A DNA stretch of 64,000 bases from Liolophura sinensis (taxonomy: Eukaryota; Mollusca; Polyplacophora; Chitonida; Chitonidae), in contig NC_088305.1 in assembly GCF_032854445.1 (NCBI RefSeq), positions 5,025,606 through 5,089,605 of the forward strand, written 5' to 3'. The position numbers and the translations under genes are program-made. The number at the start of each line of letters is the position of its first letter. Within the stretch, counting starts at the first letter, position 1. This document shows positions 55,795 through 64,000 of the stretch, piece after piece. Under the pieces are notes generated by a model. The model was given only the letters and a program-made list of their open reading frames with translations. It was not told where the DNA came from and did not search any database.

Positions 55795-56000
55795 CACACA
55801 CATGCAAAAATGCACATCACCTTTTGGCAAATGCATATCATCTTCACATCAACACAAATGAATATCACTTTCCCACAAAGGATTATCACCTTCAAGCATA
55901 TGAGTTAATATCATCTCCACACCAACATAAATGAATATCACCTTTCATACACACATGAATATCACCATCAGAGAAATGAATATTACCGGTATACAAAACC
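55795..56000. repeat. Degenerate tandem repeat (~30-40 bp)
   Basis: 'aatgaatatcacctttca', 'gaatatcactttcccac' and 'gaatatcaccatcagag' recur at uneven spacing. The array has decayed. Confidence 0.65.
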
Positions 56001-56660
56001 TTCCAACTGAAAGCACCATGTATGTCAGGGCTATTTATGTATGTGCCTGCTGGGTATGGGGAAATGAATGAGAGAGCTGCACAGTCTTGGAATCCTCTGA
56101 TGCCCTGTGCTTAGCCAGAAGCTGTAGTGTCCCTCAGTGGGGGCAAACAGACAAGAACTTGTCATGTGTCCACACTGTTCCCACATGGGGACATCTGAGC
56201 ACACACTCCAACATAGGCTAGTACAAAAACAACATGATGTAGGCTACATCACCACTGTGTAATCCTGCACAAGAAGAAGACTTGAGAAATCAATTGTTTT
56301 CAACTGCCACACACAACAGAGTGCTTTGGGCTTAAGAAGATCCCAATATTGAGTGACTGCCTTGCTTTTAACATGCTTTACATTTCTATCAGCATAATTT
56401 TTGTATCCTGTAACAATGGTATAAGATGGAGACGGGACGGGAGGGGGGAGGGGGAGGGGGAGTGGGGTGGAATCGTGGTTTGCATTGAGGTAGGCCTACA
56501 TTAAACTTCAGATCTCTTTGTTTTGATTGTGCAAACCATATGTGCTCAAATGTAAGCATACATAGGCATACAATGTTCCTCACTCAATACCTCATTTTGT
56601 AGGTTGTACATGTGTAGTGTATGGGCATTAAATGTGGAATTTATCTCAACAGATAAAGTA
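56001..56660. other. Unique stretch with G-rich tract
   Basis: Contains the G-rich tract at 56433-56468; no gene recognised. Confidence 0.4.
56433..56468 (+). other. Potential G-quadruplex tract
   Basis: Consecutive runs of three to six G separated by one to three bases (such as 'gggaggggggagggggaggg'). This satisfies the usual four-run rule several times over. Confidence 0.6.
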
Positions 56661-56820
56661 TTTTATTTATTTCATTCATTTATAAATATGTTTCACATCG
56701 TACTCAAGAATACTTCACTTGTATGACCGTGGCCAGCATTCCAGTGGGAGGAAACCGGGCAGAACTGGGCGAAATTAACCCACGGCTATCCGCTGGTTGC
56801 TGGAAGACCTTCTCACATAC
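56661..56820 (-). mobile_element. A-family SINE, 5'-truncated, diverged
   Basis: 'ttttatttatttcattcatt', 'catcgtactcaagaatactt', then the body to 'tggaagaccttctcacatac'. The head is absent. Confidence 0.83.
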
Positions 56821-58599
56821 ATCAGGTGAATTATATTATGGGAACTGGTTAACAAACTTCAGCATTATCAGTAACTTTTTAGCTTTAACCAAAGGGCCTA
56901 ACGAAGACAAAATCAACCTATGCTGGCATATGAAGTGAATGATGGCCAGAGTGTTGAAAGATGTTGCTGTTCACTGATTGTTTGCTGTTAACCCATTACA
57001 TACAAGTACACAGATTGCATGCTCATTGTGTGAAACTCAGATTCTTCACGAACTAATGTCTTGAAATCTCCCATGTGATGAGGGCCCTGCATAGCAACCC
57101 CATCTTTACAACTCCCCACTCCACCGGCCAACAATCATTTTAGACTGGTTGCAGTAGCTGCAGATCAGTGGATCTACTGGATTTTGAGATAGTGGGCCTC
57201 GAGCAGACGCTCCCATCTGACTCGTCGCTGGACGCCCAAACAGATGAAAAACGGATGCAATAGTACATTGTGAATTTCTACAACTATACATGTATACGTC
57301 AGCAACGTCTATAATATACCCTTCCAAATACATGGTTATTTCACGCCACCATGTACCTGAAGTCTGTTTACTGTTGAATGGAAAGTGGGCGGCTCAAACC
57401 CAGCAGATGAGCGTATGCCAGCAAAAGTTGTCGCCCCTGAATTGCAATGCGTTAAATTCTTCGCGTCGGAAAGGGTTACCAAGACGTTTCAAAGGATTTC
57501 AAGTTTAAATGCCCCGTAACTTTCCAATAAATGAATGAAGCCTACCTTTCTGAATACTCGTATGCCAATGTTTGGCGTCTCTTGTACTTTGTACTGCTAA
57601 ACTTTCTCCCCAAGCACTTTTTCCAGCTGCTGTCTGCCCCACCCTGGCTGTTTCTGACCTCCAATTCAAGAAGATGGCATGACTTCGCTTTTCGAGTCAG
57701 AAAATGTAGCATCGTAGCATCATACTGCTATGGAATGGCGTATACGTTTAAGATGTCTTACACAGTCAACAGCATGAGTTAATCTGCTACTCTCACAAAA
57801 ATAGCCTGTTAACTTTAACAGAAATAAGGCCTATCTGTTGTCTGAGTCGGGTTATATAGAAAGTAGGCTACAGTATTCTGTTGTTACAGCAGATTGTTCT
57901 GTTAAAATAAATGCTGCATAAATAATCTGTTAATTTAACATGAGGACTAACATTAGACTAACAAGATAGTATGTTGAATATAACACAGTATTGTGTGATA
58001 ATATAATTTAAGACAGCATAGAGTGTAAAACCAGAGCAGCGACGACATGTGAACTGACAAATCGTCACACGAACTGGTGAAATGCGGTCTCTTTTCACGA
58101 TCTCACTCAGGGTTTAATTCTAAGTGTTCATGTAAATGCATAAACAGTAGCAAAATACACGCCCAGATTAACAAATTACATTAACAGAATACATTGCACC
58201 ATCACTCCGAAAACAGACTTGCTCTTAAAATGTTTTGACTTGATATAGACCTATGTAGGTCGAACCGTTTCTGTAGGTCCTGTTGTACTTTAAATACAGG
58301 TATCTATCTTATGCCATGCCTTTGAGCTATTTCTGTGTTGATTTTTCAAGCTTAAACATTATTTTAAATTATTTTTGAAATTATATTATTTTTGTTCTTA
58401 AACTATTTTAATTTTTTTTTTTAACTTTGAAAATTATATTTAGATTTTGGGAAAAATGAAAGTGCTTTTAACGCTTTATAAAATCATTTTCAAACCATTT
58501 AAATTCATGTTTAATGCTTTCAAAGTTCTAAAATGATTTTCAAAGCTTTAAAAATAGGTTACGCCTATGTCGTGTGTATGGGCCTTCGACCTGTGAGCG
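56821..58599. other. Unique block
   Basis: Regions 57100-57500 and 57530-57780 have mixed composition and CpG. Plus-strand open frames at 57290-57508 and 57531-57782 show no recognisable domain. From about 58310 to 58560 the DNA is a very A/T-rich mixture of 'attttaaa'-like words. I see no gene. Confidence 0.35.
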
Positions 58600-58867
58600 T
58601 TGTAAAAACAGGGGGGCCTCTGTGGTTCAGTTGGTTAGCGCGCTAGCGCAGCGTGATGACCCAGCAGTCTCTCACGAATGCGGTCGCTGTACGTTCAAGT
58701 CCAGCTCATGCTGGCTTCCTCTCCGGCCGTACGTGGGAAGGTCGTGGGTTTCCCCCGGGCTCTGCCCGGTTTCTTCCCACCATAATGCTGGCCGCCGTCG
58801 TATAAGTGAAATATTCTTGAGTACGGTGTAAAACACAAATCAAATAAAAAAAAAATTGTAAAAACAG
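58600..58867 (+). mobile_element. A-family SINE, full length with 22-bp deletion, 12-bp target duplication
   Basis: Perfect flanks ttgtaaaaacag at 58600-58611 and 58856-58867. Head, box B-like segment and 3' motif are close to consensus. In the body, 'gtgggaaggtc' jumps directly to 'gtgggtttccccc'. The missing 22 bp lie between two 'ggtc' words in other copies, so the loss is a direct-repeat deletion at 58740. The tail is plain poly-A. Confidence 0.95.
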
Positions 58868-59591
58868 AACTAACCTCCCCCCCCCCCCACCCCATCCCCT
58901 ACCCCAAGGCGCCTAAACTGCAAGGAATTTAAAGAATAGAGTATATCAATGCGTGTACTAAATTGAAAAAGGGCTGACTTGTAACAATCCTTGATATAGG
59001 TTGGAATTAAAATTTGTTATAGCCTAATGTATTGTGTGAACAACGCGCCATCGCGCCACCACGATATTTTAACCTACAATGCCGCCTCCTGGTCAACGGT
59101 TTGCGCTTGTGCAGAGAAAACAATCGGCTGTTGCTTCAGCCATATTTTTATTGCATTTAATTTACATCAATTTATTTAGTGCACATGTATGAAGCAGAAA
59201 TCGGAAGGCGGTATTTTATAACTAAAATGTTGTGTTGTCGCCCGGTCAAGCTACAAACCAAGAGTCATTTTAGTGTAAAACGTCGTGGTTCTCTATCTTC
59301 GTTATAAACCGTGCAAAAGCTACACATGTAATTAACGTAAACCACGTATTTCAAAACGAAAGAACCAATTTAATAACGGAGTGAATATCTTATTGAAGTA
59401 CAGAGTCCTTAATGGGCTTCCAGAACTCAGACAAAACTCCATCACCAAACTCCAAGTCCATGTAAGCTAAGGTTTTAAAGGTATGTATTAATACTAACAT
59501 AATTACAGATGCATGGCAATCAGTATTTGACTAGGCCTTTATCTCTTAAGACTGAAATGTTGCATACTTTAATAATTTTACAAACCTAAGG
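58868..59591. other. C-run and CpG-containing unique stretch
   Basis: A C-rich tract (58876-58912) follows the SINE. At 59040-59150 'caacgcgccatcgcgccacc' and 'gccgcctcctggtcaacggt' make the most CpG-dense spot nearby. It might be a promoter or non-coding exon, but no TATA box or open frame supports that directly. Confidence 0.35.
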
Positions 59592-59708
59592 ACGTAGGTT
59601 TCCCTCGGGCTTTGCCGGGTTTCCTCCCGCTATAATGTTGGCCGCCGTCGTATAAGTGAAATATACATGTGCATGGCGTAAAACACAAATCAAATAAATA
59701 AATAAATA
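59592..59708 (+). mobile_element. A-family SINE, 5'-truncated
   Basis: From 'cgtaggtttccctcgggctt' to the (AAAT)n tail. In the 3' motif 'attcttgagtacggcg' has become 'atacatgtgcatggcg', which includes the TACATGTG word frequent in this genome. Confidence 0.88.
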
Positions 59709-59903
59709 ATAATGTTATGTCCAAAATGTTGGCATTTTTCGAAGAAAGAAAGAAAGAATTTATGTTATAGGTCAACACTTCCTGATAAAAATTATAAGAA
59801 CACTTTACAAAATGTTCAGAAAATATTGCAATTTAAAGCTACATATATCGTATTTCAGATTACCACTTTTAGGTGTTGCGTACCGCATTATAAATACTAT
59901 AAA

Positions 59904-60164
59904 GGGAGCCTCCGTGGCCAAGGAGCATGGTTAGCGTGCCATTGGGGCGCAATAACACAGGAGACTATTACCAATTCGGTCACTATGAGTTCAAGTCCAG
60001 CTTGTGCTGGTTTCCTCTCCGGCCGTATACGTGGGAAGGTCTTACAGCAATGTGCGGATGGTTGTGTATTTCCTCCGAGCTCTGTCCGGTTTCCTCCCGC
60101 CATAATGCTGGTCGACGTGGGATAAGTGAAATATTTTTGGGTACGGCGTAAAACACCAATGATA

Positions 60165-60215
<51 letters not shown>
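59904..60215 (+). mobile_element. A-family SINE, A2-type head, long (AAAT)n tail
   Basis: Head 'gcctccgtggccaaggagca' with 'tggttagcgtgcc' resembles the A2 variant. The body is nearly complete ('cttgtgctggtttcctctcc', 'cctcccgccataatgctggt'). The tail is about 13 AAAT units (60163-60215), the longest in the window. Confidence 0.9.
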
Positions 60216-60659
60216 ACGCTTTAAGGAAAGATCACACGATGTAAGTTGTATAAGGACAGGTATCGATTGCATGTATACGTAGTCAGACGTACAACATATA
60301 CAATCATCCGTCAGCTGTAATCACGTGATAGGACATGGCCAGATAACAGTCAGTCGCATGCGCTGTCTTCTACCGTATGAACATCCAATATGCACGTGCC
60401 TTTACATTCAGCGGTAAGTGTAGTCATCATCAGTCGCAGCGTTCAGCTTAACAGTGTGAAACGTTGTAGCAAAGTCTTTTTGTCACTAGCTGGATTTGTC
60501 CAGACTTCAAAAACCAGTTTTACGAAGCTGTCGCAATACTTGTCATGGTGACGTATATATGGCTTCACTATATGTTGTCATGGAATTTAACGATTGCTTC
60601 GTAGAACTGGCTGATGAATGTGATCTGGATATATTTTGCATTCGTGATAAATACTATTC
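60216..60659. other. Unique stretch, possible promoter or exon edge
   Basis: CpG-containing, with 'atcacgtgat' (an E-box) at about 60321 and 'ttcagcggtaagtgtag' near 60407, which has a good splice-donor form (G|GTAAGT). No confirmed exon. Confidence 0.3.
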
Positions 60660-61315
60660 GTTTTTAAAACCGTTCTTCTATACACCTATCATACCGTTGT
60701 TCTGTACACCTATCATACAGTTGTTCTATAGGCCTACACCTATAACTCCGTTGTTCTATACACCTATCACACCGTTGTTCTATACACCTATCACACCGTT
60801 GTTGTATACACCTATCACACCGTTGTTCTATACACCTATCACACCGTTGTTTTATACACCTATCACACCGTTGTTCTATACACCTATCACACCGTTGATC
60901 TATACACCTATCACATCGCTGCTCTATACACCTATCACACCGTTGTTCTATACACCTATCACACGGTTGCTCTATACACCTATCACACCGTTGTTCTATA
61001 CACCTATCACACCGTTGTTGTATACACCTATCACACCGTTGTTGTATACACCTATCACACTGTTGTTCTATACACCTATCACTCCATTATTCTATACACT
61101 TATTACTCCGTTGTTCTATACACCTATCACCTATCACACCGTTGTTCTATACACCTATCACACCGTTGTTCTATACACCTATCACATCGTTGTTCTATAT
61201 ACCTATCACACAGTTGTTCTATACACCTATCATACCGTTGTTCAATACACCTGTCATACCGTTGTTCTATACACCTATCACACCTACCAAACCGTTGTTC
61301 TGTACACCTATCATT
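60660..61315. repeat. 24-bp tandem array (about 27 units)
   Basis: Unit of 24 bp, 'gttgttctatacacctatca' plus 'cacc'. The plus strand is open from an in-frame ATG at 60559 to a stop at 61318-61320, with about 35 non-repeat residues first and then an 8-residue repeat. Near 61125 an extra 'cacctat' shifts the frame and the text changes from one 8-residue repeat to another without a stop. Tolerance of that shift suggests the array is not under coding constraint. Confidence 0.9.
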
Positions 61316-61320
61316 GGTAA

Positions 61321-62278
61321 TCTATATACAATATAACGCTGGATTTCCGCATCCTGTATATTACCGTAAAGGTGTGAAATACTGAATATGAAATGTATTC
61401 TGTGATACTAAGGATCTTTGAATTCTTGTTTACCATGGGTAAATGTAAGTGCAACTCAATGCATGGTATGGGTGAAGCGCTAAAGTTTCATCCAAGGATG
61501 AAAAGATTTGCTACAATTCCCATTTATATACATCTAAATGATGTGAATTGTTTTCGGGATCACGCTTCCATGGAGGGTATATTTGATGGATCGTTTAGAA
61601 TTCTATGACAGTAGGTCAAGGACTTTTCCTTTTTCCGACTCGCATATTTAACCGGTTAAACCCCTACATGCGCATAACGCACTGCTCATGAAGTCTTTTC
61701 CTGGTTCTTTTGTGGATTTTTGACGCGTCATTTACATAGCAAACTTTTGCAACGAATTGTATTCAGCGAAATCGCTTTGTATATATCCACGTTGTTGTAT
61801 ACAAGATCAGGAGTGTTTAAAGATAATGGTGCCATTGGCTGAACATTCCAAATTCTGTTTTCATGGCTCCCAACCAACCCAAGCTCCTGGAATTAAGTAA
61901 AGGGGATAATGGACTATGTAATGAAGTTATCTTATCTGTCTGTATGTCGATTTGTCTGTGGACAGGCTTTTGCTCCGCAACTCCTAAAAAACTGCACTGG
62001 CTTTCGCATACATTTTCACACTTCTTTCTTGTGCTCTAAACTAGTGCATACGCGATTTTCCCCAATATTAAGGCCAACAAAGTTAGCCTTCTTGCGATAA
62101 TTTAAGGTGTGATGTTGGTTTAAAGTTGCCCTTTCTTAATTTTCAAGAAAAAAAAAACCAGTTCAATAATTACAAATTTTCATAGAGGTTACACGGGGTA
62201 ATTACTGTAATGTGTTGATTTTTCACGTATTTTTCTAGCGAAAAAATCATGCTGACATTTCACAGCTCTAATGAACCT
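61321..62278. other. Unique stretch
   Basis: No repeat or gene recognised. Short plus-strand open frames at 61393-61608 and 61909-62100 have no recognisable domain. Confidence 0.35.
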
Positions 62279-62577
62279 CTCACTGTTTAGGAGGGGCCTC
62301 CGTGGCTCAGTCGGTTAGCGCGTTAGCGCAGCGTAATGACCAGAAGTCTCTCACCAATGCGGTCGCTGTGAATTCAAGCCCAGCTCAAGCTGGCTTCCTC
62401 TCCGGCCGTACGTGGGAAGGTCCTACAGCAACCTGCGGATGGTCAGGGGTTTCCCCCGGACTCTGCCCGGTTTCCTCCCACCATAATGCTGGCCGCCGTT
62501 GTATAAGTGAAATATTCTTGAGTACGGCTTAAAACACCAATCAAATAAATAAATAAATAAATAACTCACTGTTTAGG
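62279..62577 (+). mobile_element. A-family SINE, full length, 13-bp target duplication
   Basis: Perfect flanks ctcactgtttagg at 62279-62291 and 62565-62577. The head has box A-like 'tggctcagtcgg' (62303-62314) and box B-like 'gaattcaagcc' (62370-62380). The body is nearly consensus and the tail is (AAAT)n. With 20853-21142 and 58600-58867 it is among the youngest copies and the best reference for a consensus. Confidence 0.96.
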
Positions 62578-64000
62578 CTGGGGCTTTAAGTCCGGATGTC
62601 TGTCATGTACCTATCCATGGGGTGGAATTGGGGGGAGGGTGTTTTTCCGGTCAGTTAGGTTTCCTCAACCCCGAAAAATGCTGGAGCAGTGTAAAACACT
62701 GATGACAATTACCGTTATACAAATTAGTTTGAATATCTTTTCATTATTTGCTTCTTTCCGCTTCACGTGACACCAGAAATGGCCAACCAAACAAACAACT
62801 TTATGGTATAAACTTCAATATATGTCACGAAGACCATGCAGCTGATATAGATACAATGGCACAAGAAAAACAGCAACAAACAAAGTTATGTCTTTTCGTG
62901 AGATACATGTAATTCAAAAATATGTTACGCTAGCTCAGAAATATATAAGTAAAATTTTTATTACCTTAAATGAATAAAGTTTTCGTGCACTTGGACACCA
63001 TGCATCTAGCTATAACATACAAAATGTAAAAGATTAGTGCCGTTAACGCCGGATTCCAGACGGTGTTTTCAGAGATATAAGAATTTCACCAGGCATAGTT
63101 CCCCTGATTTATAACGAGTAATACAAACAAATAACGCAGACAGGGACAAGCCCATTTAATCATCCAGTGGTTTGACGGATGACACCTTTCAGTGCAGAGT
63201 TCACCTTACCACAGTCCCGAAAAAATTAGCTTAATTTCTTGAAGCTCAAGCTCGTGGGTTTACATGCCACGCTAAAAAAGAAGTCTTCTTTCAAAAAACC
63301 AAACAGTGTCAGTCTTTCCCTTTATGCGCACCTGAAGGGCGATCAGTGATTTGAAAATTCTGTGCCGTTGTCCACTGCATGGTGTCTTCGGTTACTCAAG
63401 CCTGCTTAAGTCATGGTGCTAAGGCCGAGGCGTGTAATTTGCTACTATTTAAGCAATGTATGTACATGTACGTGAATAGTTAGAATATAACCGTAACTGT
63501 GGTAAATAAACAAGACGCCGGATTTCACCGGTGACCTGTGAGCGTTTGCCAGTTATCACACCGCCGTCGTCTCTCTGGTTCTACTCTCTGTGCTGTAGTC
63601 TTTCATATAAAGACATTGTGACGTCAGAGTTATTGATCATAACATGGATGGCTTGCTTCTCAGGCGTTCGTTGTGGAAAAACTTGATCAATATATAACTA
63701 TGTGTGTTTTAGGTGTCATTGATATCCAAGCGGACTGATTCGAACAATATCAGCATGCGCTATCTGTATATTGGGAAACTGTAACAAAAATCTATATATT
63801 TTCGTGCCACAGGTCAAAACGTGGTATTCAAGGCGTGGGTATATTCGCTTAAGGTACTAAGCCCAAATCACGAATCCAGTTTTGACTTATGCTGGGGTGT
63901 GTTTTAAATCAAAACACTTCCATTAACAGCCTAAAGGGTTTAAATGGGACAACTCATTTAACAATTTTTCTGACAAACTGCTTACAATTTGAATGTTTGG
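62578..64000. other. Unique block to window end
   Basis: AT-rich with islands of mixed composition; no repeat recognised apart from a possible SINE-like scrap at 62660-62705 ('aaatgctggagcagtgtaaa'). A possible promoter lies at 63604-63626. Confidence 0.35.
63604..63626 (+). promoter_or_regulatory. TATA-like word and full CRE palindrome
   Basis: 'catataaag' at 63604-63612 is followed by TGACGTCA at 63619-63626, the full CREB/ATF palindrome. The order TATA then CRE is unusual for a core promoter (CREs normally lie upstream). The first ATG downstream (63643) opens only 17 codons. It may be a promoter or enhancer, or chance. Confidence 0.25.

Noticed and set aside
57531-57782. 83-aa plus-strand open frame with a hydrophobic N-terminal half
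   Set aside because: No family recognised, AT-rich context, no splice or promoter evidence; length is within chance expectation.
62303-62380. tRNA gene suggested by box A and box B words (also in other SINE copies)
   Set aside because: These are SINE heads: the anticodon arm and acceptor pairing of a real tRNA are not apparent and the sequence continues into the SINE body.

Overview
The window is animal (metazoan) intergenic or intronic DNA, and I find no protein-coding gene, rRNA gene or functional tRNA gene that I can support. It is AT-rich and packed with short interspersed elements and minisatellites. The commonest repeat is a tRNA-headed SINE with a (AAAT)n tail, whose 3' end carries the motif 'gtaaaacaccaatcaaata'. 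From general knowledge, this repeat, the 'cttggggtttaacgtcgtactcaacaa' type repeats and the 'gaatgaatgattgtgg' repeat are typical of lophotrochozoans, most likely a bivalve or gastropod mollusc; a brachiopod is possible. The palindrome TACATGTA is conspicuous throughout. The species cannot be fixed from the sequence.

Layout. 1-4.5 kb: a 39-bp array at the left edge, a 64-bp array with a 192-bp higher-order period, and old diverged repeats. 4.5-10 kb: A- and B-family SINEs, two related arrays (32 bp and 22 bp) on either side of a CTCF-like site, and a 59-bp array. 10-18.8 kb: B-family SINEs in inverted orientation, mostly unique AT-rich DNA, and a 19-bp C-rich array between perfect 36-bp inverted repeats. 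18.8-25.6 kb: a tandem segmental duplication, whose left copy holds an A-family SINE where the right copy has the empty site. 25.6-33.5 kb: a GC-richer unique island, a 199-bp tandem duplication of a SINE, and more SINEs. 33.5-34.9 kb: a 44-bp array that is open in all three minus frames. 35-41 kb: unique islands, two copies of a terminal-inverted-repeat MITE in opposite orientation, and the second copy of a dispersed repeat also found near the left end. 41-47.3 kb: more SINEs, three arrays, and a third MITE copy split by a SINE. 47.3-52.5 kb: a 281-bp foldback element with a 9-bp target duplication, a 30-bp array, and a 1.4-kb array of 19-bp units in a 76-bp higher-order period. 52.5-64 kb: mostly unique DNA, four plus-strand SINEs, a 24-bp array and a possible promoter near the right end.

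No genes act together here. What can be read is the history of the non-autonomous elements: target-site duplications, 5' truncations, nesting and filled/empty sites. The long open reading frames all lie in tandem arrays and are products of repetition. Their unit lengths (32 and 44 bp, not multiples of 3) leave several frames open at once. Several unique islands have the look of conserved non-coding regulatory DNA, but only a cross-species comparison could show that.
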